Program-made: the position numbers and the translations under genes
Assembly (NCBI RefSeq): GCF_019929185.1
Contig: NZ_JAHZPC010000013.1
Location: forward strand, 1 to 54,827
DNA length: 54,827 bases
Source of the DNA: Streptococcus parasanguinis
GTDB lineage: Bacteria; Bacillota; Bacilli; Lactobacillales; Streptococcaceae
Reading direction: 5' to 3'
Shown here: in pieces, positions 31,195 to 39,484 of the stretch
Position numbering within the stretch: position 1 is the first letter of the stretch
Layout of the letters: each line of letters opens with the position of its first letter
The notes under the pieces: model-generated
The model's database searches: none
Told to the model about the DNA's origin: nothing
What the model saw: only the letters and a program-made list of their open reading frames with translations

Positions 31195-32094
31195 ATGGAT
31201 TATAAACATATTTCTACTTTCTTAGACTACTGCAAAACCCATAGACGCTTGAGTTCACATACGATTCGAGCTTACAAAAATGATCTTTTGCAATTTTACA
31301 ATTCAAATTACAGCAGTGTGGAAACCTATGTTGAACATTTGACGAAATCCAATATTAAATCTAATACATTACGTCGCAAAATTGCTAGTTTGAAGGTGTT
31401 TTACAGCTACTTAAAATATCATAATTTAGTTGATGAGAATCCTTTTAATCAATTACGTTATCAATTTAGAACGGAAAAAATATTACCTAAAACGATTCCT
31501 TATGATATTTTGAAAAGTATTTTTTTACATCTAGAACAGAAAATTACCTATTCAAAAACTAAATATCAAAAACAAAAAGCTGAAAGAAATTTGCTAATCA
31601 TTTCCCTATTGCTTTCAACTGGTATTAGGATTTCCGAACTTTGTCATATTCATCTTAAAAATATTAATCTTTCAAATAGGACTCTCCATATTATGGGAAA
31701 AGGTAAGAAAGAACGTATCCTATTTTTAGGAGATCAAATAACATTTAGCTTACTAGAAACATATATAAATAACTACTGTTTTCAACCCAGTAACTACCTA
31801 TTCTCTGGAAAATATTCTTTCAAACCATTGTCAGAGCAAAGTGTACGTTTAATTCTAAATACCCTTGTTAAACAACATAACTTAACTACACCTATTACCC
31901 CCCATATGTTTAGACATAGTTTCGCAACAATGCTTCTAGATAGTGATGTAGATATTCGATACATTCAACAAATTCTTGGACATAGTTCTATCTCAGTCAC
32001 ACAAATCTATACTCATGTATCTCAGTCAAAGCAAAAAGAAATTCTAACTCTGTGTAATCCCATTGCTTCGATTCATTCACAGTCAAAAAAATAG
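31195..32094 (+). CDS. Tyrosine recombinase (XerC/D-like)
   Basis: 299-aa site-specific recombinase. N-terminal SAM-like core-binding domain (FLDYCKTHRRLSSHTIRAYK), then the catalytic domain with Arg in STGIRISEL, Lys in GKGKKER, HxxR in HMFRHSFAT, and LGHSSISVTQIYTHV carrying His and the Tyr nucleophile. All active-site residues are present. ATG at 31195 follows AAAGGAG; an earlier TTG at 31177 is less likely. It is divergent from, and next to, the IR-flanked TIR-caspase module, making it the prime candidate for acting on those repeats. It differs from the island integrase at 53957. Confidence 0.9.
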   Translation: MDYKHISTFLDYCKTHRRLSSHTIRAYKNDLLQFYNSNYSSVETYVEHLTKSNIKSNTLRRKIASLKVFYSYLKYHNLVDENPFNQLRYQFRTEKILPKTIPYDILKSIFLHLEQKITYSKTKYQKQKAERNLLIISLLLSTGIRISELCHIHLKNINLSNRTLHIMGKGKKERILFLGDQITFSLLETYINNYCFQPSNYLFSGKYSFKPLSEQSVRLILNTLVKQHNLTTPITPHMFRHSFATMLLDSDVDIRYIQQILGHSSISVTQIYTHVSQSKQKEILTLCNPIASIHSQSKK

Positions 32095-32120
32095 GGCTAC
32101 CTTCATAGAGGTAACCCTAT
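32084..32120 (-). terminator. Terminator for leftward transcription
   Basis: GGTAACCCTAT/ATAGGGCTACC stem (32091-32120); on the minus strand it runs into TTTTTTT (32084-32090). It overlaps the end of the recombinase gene. Confidence 0.8.
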
Positions 32121-32280
32121 CCTGAATAGTCAAGTCCAGTATCGTCACGGGCTTTGCCGTTATAGACAAAGGGATTCCCTGTTGTGTCTGTACTTGCCTT
32201 GCTTGCCCCATAGAGATGATATCGACTGATCCTTGGCTCATTGTCAACTGTAGTGGGTTGATATAAAGTTACAATCTGGA
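32117..32280 (-). pseudogene. RHS/YD-repeat protein C-terminal remnant
   Basis: About 53 codons on the minus strand read RISRYHLYGASKASTDTTG, then NPFVYNGKARDDTGLDY and a stop. The N-P-F-x-Y-N-G..D..TGL-Y pattern is that of the RHS repeat-associated core. No start codon and no upstream RHS body remain. Confidence 0.6.
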
Positions 32281-32350
32281 GAGGACTAAATCGGTTCTCT
32301 CCTTTTTAATGTTCAAAGTGATGAGAATTATTCCTATAACCGTCAATTTC

Positions 32351-32379
32351 TTGTAAACCTTTTCATTTTTTTGTATAAT
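32351..32379 (+). promoter_or_regulatory. Orphan promoter
   Basis: -35 TTGTAA (32351-32356), 17-bp spacer, -10 TATAAT (32374-32379), with no convincing ORF downstream before the terminator at 32529-32570. Confidence 0.65.
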
Positions 32380-32385
32380 ATATTT

Positions 32386-32570
32386 GAAAAAGGGTGACAT
32401 AAAGTAGTAATACCCAATTTGTAAAATTAATAAGATGCGCAAGTTTTAATTAATTTGGGCATTTTTGATTACTCCAAAGGGCTGCCATCCGATATTGACT
32501 TCATTGACATGAAGGTGTTCATTATACTAAAAAAGCAAAGACGAGGTAATTACTTCGTCTTTGCTTTTTT
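32386..32570 (+). ncRNA. Candidate small RNA of about 185 nt
   Basis: The segment runs from the expected start point of the orphan promoter to a near-perfect terminator (AAGCAAAGACGA/TCGTCTTTGCTT plus T6, 32529-32570). No ORF with a ribosome site was found in it; an open frame near its end (DYSKGLPSDIDFIDMK) lacks a start signal. Expression is not shown. Confidence 0.4.
32529..32570. terminator. Strong bidirectional Rho-independent terminator
   Basis: AAAAAAGCAAAGACGA and its complement around GGTAATTAC, with A- and T-runs on both flanks. It also ends leftward transcription from the pseudogene at 32652-32933. Confidence 0.92.
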
Positions 32571-32651
32571 ACGATTTTCCACTATACATATAGTAGAATA
32601 CTTTTCCTGATAAAATTCTTTTTCTTATATTTTAGTGAACTCCATGCTGAA

Positions 32652-32933
32652 TCACTGAGTCAAACAAGTTCTAAAATCTTGAAATTCTAACAAATGCCAC
32701 GTAACCTCATCGTCATCTAAGACTGTCACAGTCTCGCCTTTAAAACAATGTGGGATAGGGACAGTTTTCTTTTGAAATGGATGTAAAACAACCATATCTT
32801 CTAATTTATTGTTGAAAATTATATGCAGACAAAGGATGTCATCAATATGATTTTCAACCACTAGATCAGTTTATAACTCTAGATGATTGTACAAACTTGG
32901 CGGTTGTGTCATATAGTATTCAAAATTTTTCAT
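32652..32933 (-). pseudogene. Small gene with an in-frame stop codon
   Basis: ATG at 32931-32933 begins MKNFEYYMTQPPSLYNHLEL, then TAA at 32871-32873, and the same frame continues through VVENHIDDILCLHIIFNN to a stop at 32652. Read through the stop it is about 93 aa with no known domain. Either a nonsense-mutated gene or a GTG-started 69-aa ORF. Confidence 0.45.
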
Positions 32934-33000
32934 CCTTAAACTTCCACTTCCTTCATTGTTCTATAGACTAAAATGATTATCTCAGTTGTAAGTGAGTAGA

Positions 33001-33657
33001 CTAATTTACAAAAGCTGATTTCAACGAGACAATTCGATCACATTGTTTCGCATGGTCTAAATTATGTGTGACGATTAGAATTGTTTTTCCAAACTGATCT
33101 CTCAACGACCGAATTAAGTCAAATGATTTTTGAGCCATATCAGGATCCAATGAACCTGTTGGTTCATCTGCCAAGATGATATCACCTGGTTTTAGAATAG
33201 CTCTCACGATGGCGATTCTCTGCTGCTCACCTCCAGATAATTCATTGACCTTGCTATCTAGTCTATTTTCCAAACCAACAAACCGCAAGGTTTCTTTAAT
33301 CTTTTTCTCCTTCTCTTCCTTAGAGAAATTAGTAAAGTTCATAGCAAGCATGAGATTATCTTTTACACTGGATGTAGAGATGAGTGCATTTGATTGAAAT
33401 AGATAGTTGATAACATTCTTTCGATAGTTAACCGCAGAACGCGAATTCACTTTTGGTAAGATCTTCCCGTTGATTAAAATCTTACCACTATCAATATTAT
33501 CCAAAAGGCCAATCATATTAAGTAACGTAGATTTTCCAGAACCAGATGGCCCTACTAAAGCTACAAATTCATTTTCCTCAACATCAAAACTTAAGTCTTT
33601 TAAAATCTCACGTGACCCAAATTTTTTTGACACACTTTGTACGGAAATCATAGACAT
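33001..33657 (-). CDS. Bacteriocin ABC transporter ATP-binding protein (lactococcin 972 group)
   Basis: 218-aa ABC ATPase of the LolD/MacB-like class. Walker A GPSGSGKST, Q-loop in YLFQSNALI, signature LSGGEQQRIAIVRA, Walker B ILADEPTG and H-loop VTHNLD. The start has AAGGGGTG upstream and lies 4 nt after the permease stop, so the two are translationally coupled. Together they form the export/immunity transporter typical of lactococcin 972 operons. Confidence 0.92.
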   Translation of the reverse strand: MSMISVQSVSKKFGSREILKDLSFDVEENEFVALVGPSGSGKSTLLNMIGLLDNIDSGKILINGKILPKVNSRSAVNYRKNVINYLFQSNALISTSSVKDNLMLAMNFTNFSKEEKEKKIKETLRFVGLENRLDSKVNELSGGEQQRIAIVRAILKPGDIILADEPTGSLDPDMAQKSFDLIRSLRDQFGKTILIVTHNLDHAKQCDRIVSLKSAFVN

Positions 33658-33661
33658 TAAA

Positions 33662-35863
33662 TCACCCCTTAAACGATTGTATGAGACTTTCTACTTCTTT
33701 ACGGAATAGATTGAAGTAAAGAAGTAATAATTGGAAAGCAAATGTAACTAGTGTTAAAACTATTCCCAACTTAGAACCTAGTAAGATAGAAACAAGTAGT
33801 TCTATCGCAGAAACACCAACGACAAGAGAAAGAACACCGCTATACCTCTTCCAAGGAGAAAAGCCCATGAAGTATTGTACATACAGTTTTTCTTCGAAAA
33901 GCAAGCGATAAATCAAGACAAAACTCCAAAAGATAGCCATCATAGTAAAGACAATAATAGCAATGATACTTCCAAATAGGTAGAAAGTATAGCCGAGATC
34001 TTTCTGAAGTCCATTGATATAATTCTTAACCGTTGTAAATTTCAGTGCATTGTCTGATAAATCAGGGAACTCATTTTCTAAAATTGATTTTACCTGATTC
34101 ATTGTTTCCTTATCACGAACTTTCAAAATTCCGTCATATCCACTCACAGATAGGTTTGCTGATTCCATGAAGTACAAGTTTTCAGGAGCTGCTACAAAAA
34201 TAACAGGTTCTTCACTAGTTACACCTCGATCGATTGATCTTGACCAAGTAAAAATGGACTTAGATGGCTGATAGGTTCTAAATAAAAATCTTGGATTTTC
34301 TGTAAACTTAGTCCCTATATCCCCTGGTTTTACTCGAACAACTTCTTGTAAATAAGCCTTCATGGTTTCAACATCCGCTGAACCTAGAGTATCAGGAATA
34401 AGGTACAATCTGGCACCATTACGTATTTCGGATAATTCTTCATTACTTAACTCAACTCCTAGTTCAGATAAGTAATTATAAGAATAGGTTAAATACCAAA
34501 ATGGTTTTTTAGGAACATTTTGATACGTACCATAGATTGTATCAAGGTATTCTTGCCCGAGATATTCTCCCTGAGCAATATAAACACCTGGAATCTCTGA
34601 AATTCGTTGGTAAAAGTGATACATGCTGCTTTCTAATGAATTTGTATTACCAGAGTAGGTTCCTATATCATCCCCTTCTACAAAATCCGAAATAACATAC
34701 ATATTTTCGACACTTTTCCACTCCCTAGCTACTTTGACATTATCAATGAACTGATTCATTGGCGCATCTAAGGAATGACTAACTGCTATTAATAAACCAG
34801 CTACTAAAGTATAGAATAACAAACTGGTTGCCATTAATGGTTTCATTGGTAACCGTTTATGAATTGCAGCTAATGGAGAAACCAAATAAACAACAATACT
34901 TGGAATAATTAATGTTAGCAATAGTAACAAGATTGAAAGACTTGTACCCGCAAAGACTAACACAAATGATGATAATCCAAAACTAGCCCAACCTGACAAA
35001 AACCAAGTTGCTAGTGCGGAAACAGGTGCAATATAAATAGAAAACAGAAGAGAATCCTTGAAGAGGGCAGACCACAACTCCTTCCTATCCCATCCAAGTA
35101 GTATCAATGTCCCAAAATGTTTAAAGGATTGTAAAACACATATTAGGAAAAGAACAAGAAGAACCATAGCATTTACTGCAATACTAGCAGCTAAAACGAT
35201 TGGCACAATTCCCTCAACAGTATTACTGCCAAAACTCTCTCTAATCAAGTCTTCAACAGAAATCCCAGTAATGGATGAGAGATTTGATAAAAACGTTTCT
35301 CTTGAGAGGTTGTCCTGAAGACCATTGATATGATATATCCCGTTTATTGTATTTGTTTCTTGAAAAATATGGTCTAACCGATTAATAACAACAGGGGTTG
35401 TAAATAACAAGCTCGGTAATTCATAGAGCATATTATCAGTTCCCTTATCAAGTCCAATAGTCAAGTTATTGTCACTATGGGATAATAAATCTGAAATTTG
35501 TTGGCGTGATAAAATTATTTTACCACCGTTTGTAAAATCTGAAAAACCTTCAGGATTGCCAAGAACATCTAAATATATTCTATTTATTGAACCATCCCTA
35601 CTACTATTTGTAGTACGTTTCGTCCAAATAGACAAGTCACTTTGTTCCAAAAAGTATTGGTATACACTTTGCGACTGTTCTTCAGATAATCTTTGAAGAT
35701 AAACTGTAACTGTCCTAGAATTACGGTTATAACTTTGCCATGCCTCCTCATACTGAACACCTGTAAAAAAAATTGCCATCAGAGCAAGTAGTACGCTCTG
35801 AATGGCAATCAAAAACAGGATTAAGTACTTCATTTTACCTAATAACATGTTTTTGTATGTCAT
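33662..35863 (-). CDS. Bacteriocin-associated integral membrane protein (DUF1430-type permease)
   Basis: 733-aa membrane protein with the pattern of the bacteriocin-associated family in lactococcin 972 clusters: an N-terminal helix (ILFLIAIQSVLLALMAIFF), a large extracellular loop, several central helices (AASIAVNAMVLLVLFLICVL), another long loop at about 380-610, and four C-terminal helices with FtsX-like spacing. It probably pairs with the ATPase at 33001-33657 for export of, or self-protection against, the bacteriocin encoded 6 nt upstream. Confidence 0.88.
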   Translation of the reverse strand: MTYKNMLLGKMKYLILFLIAIQSVLLALMAIFFTGVQYEEAWQSYNRNSRTVTVYLQRLSEEQSQSVYQYFLEQSDLSIWTKRTTNSSRDGSINRIYLDVLGNPEGFSDFTNGGKIILSRQQISDLLSHSDNNLTIGLDKGTDNMLYELPSLLFTTPVVINRLDHIFQETNTINGIYHINGLQDNLSRETFLSNLSSITGISVEDLIRESFGSNTVEGIVPIVLAASIAVNAMVLLVLFLICVLQSFKHFGTLILLGWDRKELWSALFKDSLLFSIYIAPVSALATWFLSGWASFGLSSFVLVFAGTSLSILLLLLTLIIPSIVVYLVSPLAAIHKRLPMKPLMATSLLFYTLVAGLLIAVSHSLDAPMNQFIDNVKVAREWKSVENMYVISDFVEGDDIGTYSGNTNSLESSMYHFYQRISEIPGVYIAQGEYLGQEYLDTIYGTYQNVPKKPFWYLTYSYNYLSELGVELSNEELSEIRNGARLYLIPDTLGSADVETMKAYLQEVVRVKPGDIGTKFTENPRFLFRTYQPSKSIFTWSRSIDRGVTSEEPVIFVAAPENLYFMESANLSVSGYDGILKVRDKETMNQVKSILENEFPDLSDNALKFTTVKNYINGLQKDLGYTFYLFGSIIAIIVFTMMAIFWSFVLIYRLLFEEKLYVQYFMGFSPWKRYSGVLSLVVGVSAIELLVSILLGSKLGIVLTLVTFAFQLLLLYFNLFRKEVESLIQSFKG

Positions 35864-35869
35864 AGGCGC

Positions 35870-36163
35870 TTACCTACAATTCCAGTAACATTGTGCTGTA
35901 CCACTTCCAATATATCTAGATGCACGTGCTTCAATTCCTGGCCGTTTCCAACCTGAGAAACCTCCGTTAGCACTTGCTGCGTGTTCATACACACCAGATT
36001 GAACGTGTGAGTAACTCCAAAGTCCTACTGTACGACCATAGTTCCAATAAACGGCAGAACCTTTATAATAAACTGTTGCGGCAGAAGCGATTGAACCACC
36101 TGCACCAGCTAGGGTAAGAGCAAGTAACGATGTTGAAATAATCTTCTTAATTCTTTTCTTCAT
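35870..36163 (-). CDS. Lactococcin 972 family bacteriocin precursor
   Basis: 97-aa secreted peptide. The signal peptide MKKRIKKIISTSLLALTLAG ends at about A-S-A-A (residues 26-29), followed by a mature region of some 68 residues rich in Tyr, Trp and Gly. It carries the family features: the W-x-Y-G-R..G-L-W-S-Y opening and S-x-Y..H-A-A-S-A-N-G-G, then an aromatic end. Lactococcin 972 itself binds lipid II and blocks septum formation. Two Cys near the C terminus (QCYWNC) are unlike the Cys-free lactococcin 972 and may form a disulphide. Confidence 0.88.
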   Translation of the reverse strand: MKKRIKKIISTSLLALTLAGAGGSIASAATVYYKGSAVYWNYGRTVGLWSYSHVQSGVYEHAASANGGFSGWKRPGIEARASRYIGSGTAQCYWNCR

Positions 36164-36263
36164 AACATAGTCTCCATTTCATTTTTGACTAAAACTAACA
36201 ATTACAACTCTTTTTTAGTAACTTATGACAACTTAGTACATTGGCAACTATCCTTTCTTTGAA

Positions 36264-36279
36264 CTGGTAATACTACCAG
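36264..36279. promoter_or_regulatory. Palindrome upstream of the bacteriocin gene
   Basis: CTGGTA-ATAC-TACCAG, no T-run behind it on either strand. Candidate operator for the nearby PlcR-like regulator, or a processing hairpin between the 45-aa peptide gene and the bacteriocin gene. Confidence 0.4.
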
Positions 36280-36308
36280 CTTATTCATAAAATTTTACAA
36301 TTCATATT

Positions 36309-36446
36309 TTAAAATTTTACAGAATATAATTCTCCAGGATCAAAGCCTAAAGGGGCGGGAGCGGGATTTATCGATGGTTTACCAACAATAACTAATAAAC
36401 CCGCTAATAAAACTGCGACAACAAACTTTTTAGTTGCTTTCTTCAT
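36309..36446 (-). CDS. 45-aa exported peptide, candidate signalling peptide for the PlcR-like regulator
   Basis: Short ORF: a basic MKKATKKF start, a hydrophobic stretch (VVAVLLAGLLVIV), a Pro-rich middle (KPSINPAPAPLG) and the end FDPGELYSVKF. AAAGGGG precedes the ATG and a consensus promoter lies 33 nt upstream. PlcR-type regulators are usually switched by a short peptide cut from the C terminus of an adjacent ~45-aa secreted pre-peptide (PapR, PhrA), which fits size, place and layout. A small second bacteriocin or immunity peptide is the alternative. Confidence 0.65.
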   Translation of the reverse strand: MKKATKKFVVAVLLAGLLVIVGKPSINPAPAPLGFDPGELYSVKF

Positions 36447-36478
36447 ATCTTGCAACCCCTTTCATATTCCTTGATTGT

Positions 36479-36507
36479 ATTCTATCACGCAGAAAATTAT
36501 TTGTCAA
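36479..36507 (-). promoter_or_regulatory. Consensus promoter of the 45-aa peptide gene
   Basis: Minus-strand -35 TTGACA (36502-36507), 17-bp spacer, -10 TAGAAT (36479-36484). Confidence 0.85.
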
Positions 36508-36649
36508 TTGTATTTATAAAGATTTTTTTATTTTATTTTTTTATTATGAATATGTTTATTTTAACCGTAGAAATAACTCGTTTCATGAGAGATGTTATAA
36601 TAAATGCATATAAAAAACAACACAGTAAAGACTGAGTTGTCTATAACAA

Positions 36650-37522
36650 TTATGCTGGGAATGTTTCATTGATAAAACGCTCAAGGTCTAAAGCCATCTT
36701 ATCATTTCCCTCTAGCAGGTATGCACGCTGCGCTGTTACAAAGTACTGTTTAACGGCATCTTTATGGGCAAAACCTTCACTAACATTCCCAAGTAAACAG
36801 TAAAGATTAGCTAAACAGTAGAAACTATTATTTTTGAGACAAATACCAATCGTTTCAAAAGTCTCACTTATCGCTCTCTCTGTTTGCTGGTTTAACCATA
36901 GATACCGACAAAAGTTATACCGACATTTAATCAGAATTTCAAGTTCATCAATTGTCCGAACCTTAACACTCTTAAAAAGATTGGTCATGCGATTATAGAC
37001 TTCTTCAAATTTTGAGAGTTCATCCGTCTGAAAGTAAAAGTGTAATAAACTATTTGAGATATTCAAATATTCCCAATCATATTCGCTATATTTTGACAAA
37101 ATAGCTTCTAATTTTTTGATCGCTTCATTCTGTTTAAGGTCATGGTTAAACAACACAATAGCCTCTATCCACTGAAGGTATAACTGATCGGAGAGAGGGA
37201 GTTTTACTGTCTTCGCAGCTTCTAACTCATAGATATATTTTAGTGAATCATAATCTCGTAAGTCTAAGAATTTCTTAGATACAGCACGAAATTGAGTCAA
37301 AAACTCCGATTCGACATGGATATCCTCGTCAAAAAAGTAGTCCATTGATACATTTAGCTTTTTTGCAAGGGCATATATTAAGTCTGAGCCAGGACTATAG
37401 TCTGCATCTCGCTCAATTTTACTGATTTGGGCCTGTTCACAGATACCAGCAGCCAATTCAACCTGAGACAAATTCAGTTCTTTTCTCCGACTACGCATTC
37501 GGCTCGCCAATAGTTTCCCCAT
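36650..37522 (-). CDS. PlcR-like quorum-sensing regulator (XRE HTH + TPR)
   Basis: 290-aa protein: N-terminal HTH (MRSRRKELNLSQVELAAGIC; EQAQISKIERD) followed by about 220 residues of TPR-like helical repeats (YLQWIEAIVLFNHDLKQNEAIKK; FCRYLWLNQQTERAISETFETIG). Size and layout match PlcR/TprA of the RRNPP family, which bind imported peptides. It lies upstream of the 45-aa peptide and lactococcin genes on the same strand, the expected place for their regulator. Confidence 0.8.
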   Translation of the reverse strand: MGKLLASRMRSRRKELNLSQVELAAGICEQAQISKIERDADYSPGSDLIYALAKKLNVSMDYFFDEDIHVESEFLTQFRAVSKKFLDLRDYDSLKYIYELEAAKTVKLPLSDQLYLQWIEAIVLFNHDLKQNEAIKKLEAILSKYSEYDWEYLNISNSLLHFYFQTDELSKFEEVYNRMTNLFKSVKVRTIDELEILIKCRYNFCRYLWLNQQTERAISETFETIGICLKNNSFYCLANLYCLLGNVSEGFAHKDAVKQYFVTAQRAYLLEGNDKMALDLERFINETFPA

Positions 37523-37604
37523 ATGGCCACCTCTATTCTATGTAATATTTATCTTTATATCACAAATTATAACATTATGACTTTTATTTTTCAATTATTC
37601 ATAC

Positions 37605-37799
37605 TCACCTAAAATCAAAAACTAATCCAACTTCTATGAACAATAGTACTGTCCAATGCAAGCTCCTAATCACTTCTTGCAACTTATCAATGACTTCATT
37701 GAGAGTTTTAAACATCTTGTTCTTGAACCCTCGCTTCCGAATCTCTGCCCAGACTTGCTCAAGAGGTAAATTCTTATCCCCAAATTCATGGAATTTCAT
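37605..37799 (-). pseudogene. IS630-type transposase C-terminal fragment
   Basis: 64 codons; NLPLEQVWAEIRKRGFKNKM, then FKTLNEVIDKLQEVI, matches the end of IS630-Spn1-like transposases (the 'W..IRKR.F.NK.F.TLDEV.DKL' pattern). No remaining catalytic domain. Marks an old insertion between the two bacteriocin clusters. Confidence 0.6.
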
Positions 37800-37942
37800 A
37801 TTTCAACTCCTTACTGTAGGACTTTCACTAGCTACATCCCTAGTTTGATGTTATTGTACTGATATTTTTAGACAGAGTTTTTATTATCCAACCTACAAAA
37901 AAGAGAGAACTTGCCACTCCTTTCTGATACCTATACCTCCAC

Positions 37943-39484
37943 CTATTTCTCCAGTTTTATCACCTTATCATAGCGCTTCAAGTCCTCTTCACTATAGTGA
38001 TGAATCACTTCTACGAGTGTTTGAGGGAGCGAGAAGAGAAGTTGACTGATTTTCTCTTGATTTTTAAGGTCCAGATTGGCTTTGACTTCATCAGCTAGGA
38101 TAAATTGGCGATTGTGATAGAGAGCACGTGCAATTTCTAACCGCTGCTTCTCACCGCCCGACAGAGTCTGGTTACTAGGGGTTTTGCTTTGAAGAGCTTT
38201 CAAACCAGTTTGTCGCAGGATTTCATCCATCTTTACGGAATCCAGTTCTTGTCCCAAAGCAATATTTTCCTCTAGGCTCAAACCATCAAAGATATGACTA
38301 GACTGGAGAATGTAGGCTCCTGCCTGATAAAGTTCATCCGAGGTTAGCTCTTGCCCATGGTAGCGAATCCGACCATGACTGGGCTTAATTTCACCATAAA
38401 TTAGGTTCAGTAAGGTGGTTTTCCCAGACCCACTTTCTCCGATAATAGCAATCTTTTCGCCTTCCTCAATAGTTAGGTCACAAGGGGCTAGAATTTCTTG
38501 ACCATCACGCACTACACTTACTTGCTTTAACTGGATAGGAAAGACAGAACCTTCGAGAACAGAAGGCATTTCAAAGCCCACTCCCAGCAATTTTTGATAT
38601 TTATCACAGAGAGACTTAGCTGATTTTCTAGTATTGATAAAATAAGACAACTCCTGAAATTGATAGCCAATATTATACGATACTAGGTAAATCCCTACAA
38701 AGCTGGCTGCAGATAGGTAGTTATAATAGGTCATGAAACCACCAATGACAATAGGCGCGACCGAGCAAAAAGCATCAATTCCATTGATAAAGAGACTATT
38801 TATTGTCCGTTGCTTCTCATAGGCGATTTCTTCCTTTAGAGTCTTATGCAAATCTTTAGAAAACAATTTGAAAAACAAACTTTGTCCCCGATAATACCGT
38901 ATGGAACGAGCACCTGCGATCATATTGGTTGCTTGAGAGACATAGACTTGGTTCGCTAGGGACTTCTCCTTCGTAATTTCATCCAAACGTTTAGAGCCAA
39001 TTCCACTACAAAGAGTAGGTATCGAATAAAAAACGATAAAGAGCAAGCCAAGATAAAAATTAGTCCAAAGAGCATAACAGATAGAGACGGTTGTAAATCC
39101 CAAAGAAGAAATGATAATAACAGTCGACTCAATATAATTATCTTCTAGCTGTTTTACATCATTTTCCAAGTCTGACAAAACTTCCTCATCCGCAATCCGA
39201 CGACTATATAAGAAAGTCTGAAAGATATCCTTCTTAATACCCAACTTGAAGTCTGTCAGTACTCGTGCATAGTAATAACGTTTCCCCGCCAAACCCAGCA
39301 AGAGAATCAAATTTCCAATAATCCCCCAAACCAAGACTTGCCATAGCAAATGCAACTGGTGATTGGTAAAACTAGAGACAATATACTGAATCAAAGCTGG
39401 TGTAATGATAGCCTCCAGCCAAGTAATCATAATCGCCACAAAATAGAAGAATAAGTGCTTCTTGGTTACATAAGATCTAAGCAT
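37943..39484 (-). CDS. ABC exporter (fused membrane and ATPase domains) of the radical-SAM peptide cluster
   Basis: 513-aa half-transporter: six membrane helices in the first ~290 residues (FFYFVAIMITWLEAIITPAL start; LGLLFIVFYSIPTLCSG) and a C-terminal ATPase with Walker A GESGSGKTT, signature LSGGEKQRLEIARAL and Walker B FILADEVKANLD. Its ATG overlaps the stop of the radical-SAM gene by 8 nt and has AGGAGG nine bases upstream, so it is co-translated. Role: probable export of the modified peptide. No C39 peptidase domain is present, so leader removal must be done elsewhere. Confidence 0.88.
   Translation of the reverse strand: MLRSYVTKKHLFFYFVAIMITWLEAIITPALIQYIVSSFTNHQLHLLWQVLVWGIIGNLILLLGLAGKRYYYARVLTDFKLGIKKDIFQTFLYSRRIADEEVLSDLENDVKQLEDNYIESTVIIISSLGFTTVSICYALWTNFYLGLLFIVFYSIPTLCSGIGSKRLDEITKEKSLANQVYVSQATNMIAGARSIRYYRGQSLFFKLFSKDLHKTLKEEIAYEKQRTINSLFINGIDAFCSVAPIVIGGFMTYYNYLSAASFVGIYLVSYNIGYQFQELSYFINTRKSAKSLCDKYQKLLGVGFEMPSVLEGSVFPIQLKQVSVVRDGQEILAPCDLTIEEGEKIAIIGESGSGKTTLLNLIYGEIKPSHGRIRYHGQELTSDELYQAGAYILQSSHIFDGLSLEENIALGQELDSVKMDEILRQTGLKALQSKTPSNQTLSGGEKQRLEIARALYHNRQFILADEVKANLDLKNQEKISQLLFSLPQTLVEVIHHYSEEDLKRYDKVIKLEK

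Noticed and set aside
36450..36635. 61-codon plus-strand ORF opposite the promoter of the 45-aa peptide gene
   Set aside because: A+T-rich, hydrophobic by composition, no ribosome site, and it covers a consensus minus-strand promoter.
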